From positions 1-15,485 of the forward strand of contig JAXHTH010000319.1 in the NCBI GenBank assembly GCA_034211115.1: 15,485 bases of DNA. Direction: 5' to 3'. Source of the DNA: JAXHTH01 sp034211115 (GTDB lineage Bacteria > Planctomycetota > Phycisphaerae > Phycisphaerales > SM1A02). The notes under the pieces are model-generated. The model saw only the letters and a list, made by a program, of their open reading frames with translations, made no database searches and was not told where the DNA came from. A program made the position numbers and the translations under genes. The stretch's first letter is position 1; every line of letters begins with the position of its first letter. This document shows positions 6,306 to 13,156 of this stretch, piece after piece.

Positions 6306-6311
6306 CCCGCC

Positions 6312-6737
6312 ATGAGCGATTACGAGGACACCATTTTCGACAGGATCATCGCGGGCGAGATCCCCTGCCACAAGGTCTACGAGGACGAGCACGTCTTCTC
6401 GTTCCTCGACATCGGCCCCCTGAGCCGGGGGCACACGCTGCTGATTCCCAAAGAACGCAAGCGTTACCTGCACGAGCTGAGCGAGGAGGCGGGCGCGGCG
6501 CTGGGGCGGGTCCTGCCCCGTCTCTGCCGGGCCGTGCAGGAGGCCAGCGGGGCCGAGGCGTACAACGTGCTCGTCAACACGGGCGTCCCCGCCGGGCAGG
6601 TCGTCATGCACGTGCACATCCACATCATCCCCAGGTTCCCCGACACCGGCTTCAAGATGGGCTGGAACGCGGGCAAGCTCGACGACGACGAGGCGAAGAA
6701 GCTCGTCGCCGACATCCGCGTTGCGCTCGACGGGTGA
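6312..6737 (+). CDS. HIT-family (histidine triad) nucleotide hydrolase, HinT-like, 141 aa
   Basis: The histidine triad HVHIHIIPR at residues 100-108 (His100, His102, His104) is the AMP-binding catalytic signature of the HIT superfamily. The N-terminal DTIFDRIIAGEIPCHKVYEDEHVFSFLDIGPLSRGHTLLIPKE block (6-48) is typical of HinT/Hit-like proteins, where the IFxxIxxGEIP and DIxPxxxGHxLxIPK patterns shape the nucleotide pocket. YNVLVNTGVPAGQ (84-96) is the usual Asn/Gly stretch before the triad. Such enzymes hydrolyse adenosine 5'-phosphoramidates and aminoacyl adenylates; the exact substrate is not readable. The C-terminal helix (about 124-139) is acidic and basic. An upstream in-frame start at 6141 adds an unrelated Arg-rich stretch across the hairpins and is rejected. 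Confidence 0.93.
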   Translation: MSDYEDTIFDRIIAGEIPCHKVYEDEHVFSFLDIGPLSRGHTLLIPKERKRYLHELSEEAGAALGRVLPRLCRAVQEASGAEAYNVLVNTGVPAGQVVMHVHIHIIPRFPDTGFKMGWNAGKLDDDEAKKLVADIRVALDG

Positions 6738-6754
6738 TCGAAACACCGCGCCGC

Positions 6755-6773
6755 CGGCGGGCTCATCCCGCCG
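6755..6773. terminator. Bidirectional hairpin between convergent HIT and hydrolase genes
   Basis: CGGCGGG-CTCAT-CCCGCCG, a perfect 7-bp stem with a 5-nt loop, 17 nt after the HIT stop. The stop codon of the opposite gene (6765-6763) lies in the loop. No T-run on either side, so termination is inferred from position. Confidence 0.4.
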
Positions 6774-7731
6774 TCAGCTCATCGTACATCACGCCCAGGG
6801 CGACGGGCTGCACGCGGTCGAAGCCGCGGCCCTCGAAGGCCGGCACCTGCATCTGCACGATCTCCTCACGCCCCTTCCCCGCCTTGATCTGCTCGTTCAC
6901 GAATCGGCGCAGCTCGACGAAGTAGCCATCCTGCCCTTTCAGCCCGGAGCGGTCGGTCAGTTCACCGTGGCCGGGGATGACGATCGTCTCGTCGTCACAG
7001 AGCTTCATCGCCTCCGCCAATGCGGCCTGCCAGCCGCCTGTCGTCGCGCCGGCGGCGCGATCGATGTAGGGATGCAGTTCATGGAAGATCAGATCGCCCA
7101 TGTGCAGCATGTTCAGTTCGGGCAGGAACATGACGATGTCGTTGTCCGTGTGCGCGGGGCCGTAGTGGAAGAGCCGGAGCTTCACGCCGCCGAAGACCTG
7201 CTCGTGCGCTTCGTCGATTTCTTCTGTCGCCGCGAAGTCCTCCACCGACAGCTTCCCGATGCGCATTCCCAGCGCGGCGGACTCGTCGGCCCGTCCGGCC
7301 TGTTTCAGTTCGGCCGCCTGCCGGCGCAGGGCGGGCAGAATGCTTCCCTCGAGCGTGGGCGCGATGCGCGGCTTGAGGTTCCGGTGCGCGAGGACCGACG
7401 CCTGTTCGGCGAGAAGGAAGTTCCCGCCGATGTGGTCGTAATGATGATGCGTGTTGACGAGCAGTTTCGGGAGGCGCTCGGCGAGCTTGAACGTCTCGTC
7501 GCGCAAGTCGATCGCCGCCGTCGCGACCTTGCTGTCGCAGAGGACGGGACCGTCGGGCGTCTTCAGGAGCAGACAATTCCCGCCTCCGCCCTCGATGAAC
7601 CACGCGTCGTCGCGCAGCGTCTTCACAGCCAGCCCGCCCTGCCGCGCCTGGGCAAACAGGAGCCGAGTCGGCGTGAGCGTGGCGAGCGACAGCATCCCCA
7701 TGACCTGCATGAACTCACGTCGCGTGGGCAT
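6763..7731 (-). CDS. Tat-exported metallo-beta-lactamase-fold hydrolase, 322 aa
   Basis: A twin-arginine signal is visible at the N-terminus: TRREFMQVMGMLSLATL (residues 3-19), then an AQA-type cleavage region near residue 29, so the enzyme should act in the periplasm. The metal sites are complete: NTHHHYDHIGGN (His95, His97, Asp99, His100), His194 in GPAHTDND, Asp213 in HMGDLIF, and His255 in IPGHGE. This is a binuclear zinc hydrolase arrangement similar to quinoprotein-relay and class B3-like proteins. The substrate cannot be told; a 40-residue helical insert (about 130-175) lies between the first and second metal motifs. The start is fixed by GAGGAG 8 nt upstream. The gene ends convergently against the HIT gene. 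Confidence 0.88.
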   Translation of the reverse strand: MPTRREFMQVMGMLSLATLTPTRLLFAQARQGGLAVKTLRDDAWFIEGGGGNCLLLKTPDGPVLCDSKVATAAIDLRDETFKLAERLPKLLVNTHHHYDHIGGNFLLAEQASVLAHRNLKPRIAPTLEGSILPALRRQAAELKQAGRADESAALGMRIGKLSVEDFAATEEIDEAHEQVFGGVKLRLFHYGPAHTDNDIVMFLPELNMLHMGDLIFHELHPYIDRAAGATTGGWQAALAEAMKLCDDETIVIPGHGELTDRSGLKGQDGYFVELRRFVNEQIKAGKGREEIVQMQVPAFEGRGFDRVQPVALGVMYDELTAG

Positions 7732-7739
7732 CTTCAGAT

Positions 7740-7745
7740 CTCCTC
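7740..7745 (-). promoter_or_regulatory. Shine-Dalgarno GAGGAG of the Tat hydrolase gene
   Basis: GAGGAG ends 8 nt before the ATG at 7731, fixing the start so that the Tat motif begins at residue 3. Confidence 0.7.
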
Positions 7746-7779
7746 GTCAGTACGATTGCCACGGCGAAGGCGCCGATCG

Positions 7780-7785
7780 ATCATA
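7780..7785 (-). promoter_or_regulatory. -10-like TATGAT for the Tat hydrolase gene
   Basis: TATGAT (five of six consensus) in the 107-bp gap between the membrane protein gene and the hydrolase. A start near 7773 would leave a leader of about 42 nt containing the SD. The -35 region is GC-rich with at best a three-match GCAACA at 18 nt spacing. Confidence 0.4.
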
Positions 7786-7838
7786 CCGCCGGGGGGCGGG
7801 TGGTGTTGCACGCGTCCGAATCGCCGCCGCGGGGCCGC

Positions 7839-8678
7839 TCACGCACCCGCGGCCCGGGTGTAATCCAGCTCCGAGCCGAGGAGGCTGTGGGGGATCATGA
7901 AGATGATGAACATGACGGCGGCGGCGAGGAGGATCAACCCACGCCGCTCGCGCCCGCGGCTGCCCGCCCACGCGGCCAGCCAGAACAGCATGGCCACGAG
8001 GGCCTTGTTGTCCGTCAGGTCGTAGCCGAACGGGAAGCCGGTCCAGAAGGCGTCGAACGCGTACTTCTGCACGATGGGGCCGAAGACGAACGCGCCTCCG
8101 AGGAGGAGGACGATCGTCACGAGCATGAGCCGGCGGGGCCGGCCGCGCGGATCGAGCGCCTCCAGACCCGTGCGATTGGACACGAGCATCGCGCCGAACA
8201 TGAACAGCACGTGCGGGATCAGCGCCCACGGGGGGACCGCGCCCTTGTAGCGGAGGATGACCGGTTCGTCGCCCGTCAGCGACCTCTCCTCGCCGGCGGC
8301 CTGCACGTGTACGGTATACATCAGCTTCCCCGCCGGCGGCTGTTCCGGCAGATGGGCGACCAGCTCACCGTCTTCATTCCGCGACAATGGCAGGACGGAC
8401 CAGTCATCGTCGGACTTGTATCTGCGGTAGCGCACAAACCCGCCGAACTCCGCGTTCTCGACCGCAATCGCGAGGCGAACGTCCCGGCCGACATCCTCGC
8501 TGCGCGGCAGGCGATAGCGGATCGTCGCGCCCCCGATCGCCGCCTCTCCGCGCACGGGATAAGAGGGCCCGGTCCAGCGCTGATAGACCGCGGCGGCGAG
8601 CGTGATGAGCAGCGCGATCAGCCAGAGCAGGAGGCGGAACCAGCGCCCGCGGCGTGTCGATGCATCATCGGCCGGCAT
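7839..8678 (-). CDS. Polytopic membrane protein of unknown function, 279 aa
   Basis: I cannot name the family. Residues 12-30 are a membrane anchor (FRLLLWLIALLITLAAAVYQ). Residues 33-140 form a beta-rich extracytoplasmic domain starting with RWTGPSYPVRGEA, with strands around 49-56, 66-85 and 95-125. Then about four membrane helices follow: 150-166 (WALIPHVLFMFGAMLV), 183-203, 224-240 and 248-267. A loop FWTGFPFGYDLTDNKALV (about 210-228) sits before the third of these and looks like a conserved functional loop (Gly, Asp, Asn, Lys). An AGGTG site 4 nt before the ATG supports the start. ppdK lies upstream with a strong hairpin between, so it is probably its own unit. The fold and topology are clear; the role is not. 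Confidence 0.75.
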   Translation of the reverse strand: MPADDASTRRGRWFRLLLWLIALLITLAAAVYQRWTGPSYPVRGEAAIGGATIRYRLPRSEDVGRDVRLAIAVENAEFGGFVRYRRYKSDDDWSVLPLSRNEDGELVAHLPEQPPAGKLMYTVHVQAAGEERSLTGDEPVILRYKGAVPPWALIPHVLFMFGAMLVSNRTGLEALDPRGRPRRLMLVTIVLLLGGAFVFGPIVQKYAFDAFWTGFPFGYDLTDNKALVAMLFWLAAWAGSRGRERRGLILLAAAVMFIIFMIPHSLLGSELDYTRAAGA

Positions 8679-8716
8679 GACGCACCTCGCCCGCGGGCCG
8701 ACCTGTTCCGGACAAG

Positions 8717-8744
8717 AGGAGCCCCGCCGCGGGGCCGGGCTCCT
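8717..8744 (-). terminator. Strong hairpin after ppdK
   Basis: AGGAGCCC and GGGCTCCT pair perfectly (8 bp), enclosing a GC core that can form an alternative GCCCCG-CGG-CGGGGC stem. On the minus strand it is followed by CTTGTCC, a weak T-rich tail. It lies 31 nt past the ppdK stop and before the membrane protein gene. Confidence 0.55.
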
Positions 8745-8775
8745 GTGTTCCTTCCATCTTCATCATCGCCTTGAC

Positions 8776-11469
8776 TTACTGCTCGAGCACGGCCTGGGCG
8801 GCGCAGAGCCGCGCGATGGGCACGCGGAACGGCGAGCAGGACACGTAGTCCAGGCCGACCTTGTGACAGAAGAAGATCGACGCCGGATCGCCGCCGTGCT
8901 CGCCGCAGATCCCCAGATGCAGATCCGCGTTGCTCATCCGTCCCTTGCGGCAGGCGATGTCCACGAGCTGCCCCACCCCGCTCTCGTCGATCGACTGGAA
9001 CGGATCGTTGGGCAGGATGTTCGCCTTCAGGTAATCAGGCAGGAAGGTGTTCACATCATCGCGGCTGTAACCGAACGTCATCTGCGTGAGATCGTTGGTG
9101 CCGAAGGAGAAGAAGTCGGCGACGTCGGCGACGTCGTCGGCGGTCAGCGCCGCGCGGGGGATCTCGATCATCGTCCCGATGGGGATGTGCAGCTTCCCGG
9201 TGAACTTCTTCGCCTTCTTGACGTTGGCGATGGTCTCCTCGATGAGCTCGCGAAGCTGGCGGAGTTCTTCCCTGGTGCCGATGAGCGGGACCATGATCTC
9301 GGGCTTCGCGTCGATGCGCTTCTTCCGGCAGGTGATCATCGCCTCGACGATCGCGGTCGTCTGCATGACGCAGATTTCCGGATAGGTGATGGAGAGGCGG
9401 CAGCCGCGGTGGCCGAGCATCGGGTTCGACTCGTGCAGGGCGGCGACGCGCTTCTTCACCCGGCTCACCGGCACGTCCAGCTCCCTGGCCAGCTCCCGCT
9501 GCGAGGCCACATCGTTGGGCAGGAACTCGTGCAGCGGCGGATCGAGCAGCCGCACCGTCACGGGCAGGCCCTTCATCGCGGTGAAGATGCCGACGAAGTC
9601 CTTGCGCTGGAAGGGCAGGAGCTTCTTCAGCGCCTTCTCGCGATCCTCCCTGCTCTCCGCGAGGATCATCTGCCGCATGCGCATGATGCGATCGGATTCG
9701 AAGAACATGTGTTCGGTGCGACAGAGGCCGATGCCCTGGGCCCCGAACTTGCGGGCTCGTTTCGCGTCGGCGGGGGTGTCGGCGTTGGTGCGCACGCCGA
9801 GGCGGCGCAGCGCATCGGCCCACTCCATGATGGTGGCGAAGTCGCCGGACAGCGACGGCGGGCTGCCCTCGATCCTGCCCGCGAGCACCTCGCCGGTCGT
9901 GCCGTCGAGCGAAAGGTAGTCCTTGACGCCGAACCGCTTGCCGTTGACGTGCACGGTCTTTCGCTTCTCGTCGATGGTGAGCTCGCCGGCGCCGGCCACG
10001 CAGCACTTGCCCCAGCCGCGGGCGACGACGGCCGCGTGGGAGGTCATCCCGCCGGTGGAGGTGAGGATGCCCGCGGCGTGGTGCATGCCGTCCACGTCCT
10101 CCGGTGAAGTCTCCTTGCGCACGAGCAGCACCTTCTCGCCCGCTTCGCTGCGCTGCACCGCCTCGTCGGCGCTGAAGGCAAGCATCCCGCTGGCCGCCCC
10201 GGGCGAGGCGGGCAGCCCCCGGGCGAGCACGGTCGCGTTCTTCTTGCTCGCCGGCGTGAAACTGGGCAGCAGAAGCTGGGTGATCGCGCCGGGCGGGACC
10301 CGCCTGAGCGCCTCCTCCTTGCTGATCAGCTTCTCCTTCACCATCTCGACGGCCATCCGCACCGCGGCCGGACCCGTGCGCTTGCCCGTGCGCGTCTGGA
10401 GCATGTAGAGCGTGCCGCGCTCGATGGTGAACTCGATGTCCTGCATGTCCGTGTAGTGGTTTTCGAGGATGTCCTTGATCTCCAGCAGTTGCTGGTAGGC
10501 GGCCTTGTTCCACCTGGACATCTTGTCGCAGGGCTGGGGGGTGCGGATGCCGGCCACGACGTCCTCGCCCTGGGCGTTGATGAGGAACTCGCCGTAGAAC
10601 TTGTTCTCGCCCGTGGACGGGTTGCGGGTGAACGCCACGCCGGTGCCGCAATCGTCGCCCATGTTGCCGAAGACCATGGTCTGGGTGTTGACGGCGGTTC
10701 CGTTGAGGCCGGTGATGCCCTCCACGCGTCGATAGGAGACGGCCCGGGGGGCGTTCCAGCTGTTGAACACCGCCTCGGTGGCGAGCTGAAGCTGCTTGAG
10801 CGGATCCTGCGGGAACGCCGCCTTCACGTGCTTCTTGTACACCCGCTTGTACGCGTCGCAGAGCGCCCTGAGCCCCTCGGCGGGCACGTCGGTGTCCGCC
10901 TCCGCCTTGTACTTCTTCTTGATCTTCGTGAACTCGGTCTCGAAGTGATGATGATCCACGCCCATCACGACGTCGCCGAACATGTTGATCAGGCGGCGGT
11001 AGGCGTCCCACGCGAAGCGCTCATGCCCTTCCTTCGCGAAGCCGGCCACGACCCTGTCGTTCATCCCGAGGTTGAGGACGGTGTCCATCATGCCGGGCAT
11101 GGAGATCTTCGCGCCGCTGCGGACGGAGAGGAGCAGCGGATCGTGATCGGCGCCGAACGCCTTGCCCGTTTCCTCTTCCAGAAGCTTCACGTGCTCGCGG
11201 ATCTCGTCCATGAGCCCGTCGGGCAGCTTCCCGCCGGCGTCGTGGTAGGCGGCGCAGGCGTCGGTGGTGATGGTGAAGCCGGGTGGGACGGGCAGGCCGA
11301 TGGAGGTCATCTCGGCGAGGTTGGCGCCCTTTCCGCCGAGCAGCTCCTTCTGCGTCGCGTCCCCTTCGGTCTTCAGCCGGCCGAAGTGATAGACCATCTT
11401 GGCCGGTTTGCCGTCCTGGCTCCCGCTCCCGCCGGCAGGACGGGTCGTGGTCGCAGCCATCGTCGTCAT
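8776..11469 (-). CDS. ppdK: Pyruvate, phosphate dikinase, 897 aa
   Basis: Interconverts pyruvate + ATP + phosphate and phosphoenolpyruvate + AMP + pyrophosphate. The N-terminal ATP-grasp part shows LLGGKGANLAEMTSIGLPVPPGFTI, SVRSGAKISMPGMMDTVLNLGMND and the FTRNPSTGEN loop. The phosphohistidine domain carries GGMTSHAAVVARGWGKCCV with catalytic His478. The C-terminal TIM barrel shows EHMFFESDRI, GHRGCRLSITYPEI, SFGTNDLTQMTFGYSRDD and the catalytic Cys855 in GICGEHGGDP. The length fits bacterial PPDK (about 870-900). I choose the ATG at 11469 because AAGGGA lies 8 nt ahead; ATGs at 11478 and 11460 are alternatives. The frame stays open upstream to 13320 opposite pabB, but that part has no relation to the family. 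In bacteria it can serve gluconeogenesis or PPi-linked glycolysis; the window does not say which. Confidence 0.97.
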   Translation of the reverse strand: MTTMAATTTRPAGGSGSQDGKPAKMVYHFGRLKTEGDATQKELLGGKGANLAEMTSIGLPVPPGFTITTDACAAYHDAGGKLPDGLMDEIREHVKLLEEETGKAFGADHDPLLLSVRSGAKISMPGMMDTVLNLGMNDRVVAGFAKEGHERFAWDAYRRLINMFGDVVMGVDHHHFETEFTKIKKKYKAEADTDVPAEGLRALCDAYKRVYKKHVKAAFPQDPLKQLQLATEAVFNSWNAPRAVSYRRVEGITGLNGTAVNTQTMVFGNMGDDCGTGVAFTRNPSTGENKFYGEFLINAQGEDVVAGIRTPQPCDKMSRWNKAAYQQLLEIKDILENHYTDMQDIEFTIERGTLYMLQTRTGKRTGPAAVRMAVEMVKEKLISKEEALRRVPPGAITQLLLPSFTPASKKNATVLARGLPASPGAASGMLAFSADEAVQRSEAGEKVLLVRKETSPEDVDGMHHAAGILTSTGGMTSHAAVVARGWGKCCVAGAGELTIDEKRKTVHVNGKRFGVKDYLSLDGTTGEVLAGRIEGSPPSLSGDFATIMEWADALRRLGVRTNADTPADAKRARKFGAQGIGLCRTEHMFFESDRIMRMRQMILAESREDREKALKKLLPFQRKDFVGIFTAMKGLPVTVRLLDPPLHEFLPNDVASQRELARELDVPVSRVKKRVAALHESNPMLGHRGCRLSITYPEICVMQTTAIVEAMITCRKKRIDAKPEIMVPLIGTREELRQLRELIEETIANVKKAKKFTGKLHIPIGTMIEIPRAALTADDVADVADFFSFGTNDLTQMTFGYSRDDVNTFLPDYLKANILPNDPFQSIDESGVGQLVDIACRKGRMSNADLHLGICGEHGGDPASIFFCHKVGLDYVSCSPFRVPIARLCAAQAVLEQ

Positions 11470-11532
11470 AAGAACCATCCCTTCGTGTCGTTGGTTGGTT
11501 GATGCAGCCGTCCGGGCCCGGCAATGAGGCTG

Positions 11533-11538
11533 ATTGTA
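11533..11538 (-). promoter_or_regulatory. -10-like TACAAT for ppdK
   Basis: TACAAT in the 132-bp region between ppdK and pabB. A start near 11526 would give a leader of about 57 nt including the AAGGGA site. No clear -35 at 17 nt. The leader is mostly AAC/CCA-rich and shows no riboswitch I recognise. Confidence 0.4.
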
Positions 11539-11588
11539 GGCGGTCCATCGGACCCGGCCGTCCTCATACGCCGTGCCGCCTTGAACAC

Positions 11589-11594
11589 TATGAT
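11589..11594 (+). promoter_or_regulatory. -10-like TATGAT for pabB, leaderless geometry
   Basis: TATGAT lies 7 nt before the ATG at 11602, with no SD. It contains the in-frame ATG at 11590, which would then be upstream of the transcript start; this is why I place the pabB start at 11602. Confidence 0.4.
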
Positions 11595-11601
11595 CGGCTC
11601 G

Positions 11602-13083
11602 ATGCCGTCCCCTCATCGCATGATACGGCTGCCCTGGTCGCTCGGTCCGCGCGAGATGCTCGCACGGTGGCCCGTCGATCGGCCGCTGGTCATGCTCGAG
11701 TCGGCCGATCGCGAGCGGCGTTGGGGTCGCTGGTCGATTCTCGCCCCGCCCGAGGGGTGGTTCGTGTACGACGGCTCGTCGCAGCTCCTCGGCGGTGGGG
11801 GGAAGATGCCGATCGGCTCCCCAACGTCGGGAAGCGGGGCGGTGCCGGGCGGAAAGGCCGAGTCGGCCCTCATCGACGAGCCGTGGGCCGAGCTCGAAAC
11901 GCTGCTGGCCTCGACGCGTGATGAGGCGAGGAGACGGCCGGGACCGGCTCCGCCGTTCCTCGGCGGCTGGATCGGATGCCTCGCCTACGACCTGGGGCGG
12001 ATCATCGAGCCGACCGCGGGGGAGGCGTCGGGCGGGGCCGCCGACGATCGCCGATGGCCGGCGATCGCGCTCGCCCGCTGCCCGGCCGCGCTCGCGCACG
12101 ACAACCTCGCCGGGGCGTGGTGGGCCGTCGGCGAGCCGGAGGCGGCCGAACGCCTGGCCGATCTCCCCCGCGCGCCGGATGTCGGCGAGGGCGCGATGCC
12201 GGAAGTCGGCGCCTTCGCCAGCTCCCTCGAGCCGGATGCCTACCTCGATGCCGTCTCCCGCACGCTGTCGTACATCGCCGCCGGCGACATCTTCCAGGCC
12301 AACATCACCCAGCGCCTGACCGCGACCTTCGCCGGCTCGACGCGCCTCCTCGCCCGCCGGGCCCTGCGGCTCAGCGCCGCCCGCTACGGGGCGTACCTGG
12401 AGCTGCCGGACGGGCGGTGCCTCGTCTCGATGAGCCCCGAGCTGTTCCTCGAGCTTGACGGTCGGCGGCGCGAGGTCGTCACACGACCCATCAAGGGCAC
12501 CCGCCCCCGCCGCAGCCCGCCGCGCGAGCTGCTGGACTCGGCGAAGGATGCGGCCGAACTGCACATGATCATCGATCTCATGCGCAACGATCTCGGCCGC
12601 GTGTGCGAGTTCGGCTCGGTGCGCGTCCCCGCGGCGCGGATGATCGAGACGCATCGGACGATTCACCACGGCGTGGGCGAGGTGCGCGGCCGGCTGAGAG
12701 ACGATGTCGGATTCGGCGACCTCCTGCGCGCCGCCTTCCCCGGCGGGTCCGTCACCGGCGCACCCAAGATCCGCGCAATGCAGATCATCGACGAGCTGGA
12801 GCCGGTCCGCCGCGGTCCCTACTGCGGGTCGATCGGCTACATCAGCGACTGCGGCAACGCGTGCCTGAACATCGCCATCCGGACGATCGCCCTCACCGGC
12901 GGGCGTGAGACGGGCCGGTTCGATCGACTGCACGGACTTCTGGACTACGGCGCGGGCGGGGGGATCGTCGCCGATTCGCAGCCCGTCGCCGAGTACCGGG
13001 AGAGCCTGGACAAGGCCGAGGTGCTTCGACTGGCGCTGGGGGCTGAGGCGCTGATCGGCGCGCTGACGACAGCGGTACGGTGA
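11602..13083 (+). CDS. pabB: Aminodeoxychorismate synthase component I (PabB), 493 aa
   Basis: Converts chorismate, with ammonia from a PabA partner, to 4-amino-4-deoxychorismate for folate synthesis. The chorismate-binding half is complete: AGDIFQANITQR, SPELFLEL, RPIKGTRPR, DLMRNDLGRVCEFGSV, FPGGSVTGAPKIRAMQIIDELEP, GPYCGSIGYIS and GGGIVADS. The Lys at 298 in PIKGT is the PabB catalytic lysine; anthranilate synthase (TrpE) has PIAGT there, so pabB is favoured. The N-terminal half (1-170) is divergent, with a Gly-rich insert near 60-80, but keeps the FLGGWIGCLAYDLGR signature. Start choice follows the TATGAT box; ATGs at 11590 and 11620 are alternatives. pabA and pabC are not here. It diverges from ppdK and converges with the PilZ-like gene. 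Confidence 0.93.
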   Translation: MPSPHRMIRLPWSLGPREMLARWPVDRPLVMLESADRERRWGRWSILAPPEGWFVYDGSSQLLGGGGKMPIGSPTSGSGAVPGGKAESALIDEPWAELETLLASTRDEARRRPGPAPPFLGGWIGCLAYDLGRIIEPTAGEASGGAADDRRWPAIALARCPAALAHDNLAGAWWAVGEPEAAERLADLPRAPDVGEGAMPEVGAFASSLEPDAYLDAVSRTLSYIAAGDIFQANITQRLTATFAGSTRLLARRALRLSAARYGAYLELPDGRCLVSMSPELFLELDGRRREVVTRPIKGTRPRRSPPRELLDSAKDAAELHMIIDLMRNDLGRVCEFGSVRVPAARMIETHRTIHHGVGEVRGRLRDDVGFGDLLRAAFPGGSVTGAPKIRAMQIIDELEPVRRGPYCGSIGYISDCGNACLNIAIRTIALTGGRETGRFDRLHGLLDYGAGGGIVADSQPVAEYRESLDKAEVLRLALGAEALIGALTTAVR

Positions 13084-13107
13084 GCGGAAGGCGAGTACGG
13101 CGGTAAC

Positions 13108-13134
13108 CCGGGCCTTCGCGGCGCTGCGGCCCGG
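13108..13134. terminator. Hairpin between convergent pabB and PilZ-like genes
   Basis: CCGGGCC and GGCCCGG form a perfect 7-bp stem around a 13-nt GC-rich loop, 24 nt after the pabB stop and 22 nt after the opposite gene's stop. No T-run, so terminator activity is inferred from location. Confidence 0.4.
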
Positions 13135-13156
13135 CGTGAGAGGATGGCGCGGCGGT

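Noticed and set aside
6141..6311. Longer N-terminus of the HIT protein starting at 6141
   Set aside because: The extension runs through both hairpins and the -10-like TACAAT, is Arg/Ser-rich, and HIT proteins begin close to the ATG at 6312.
8602..10107. 501-codon plus-strand frame opposite ppdK
   Set aside because: His/Arg/Asp-rich shadow of the ppdK coding strand, no recognisable domain.
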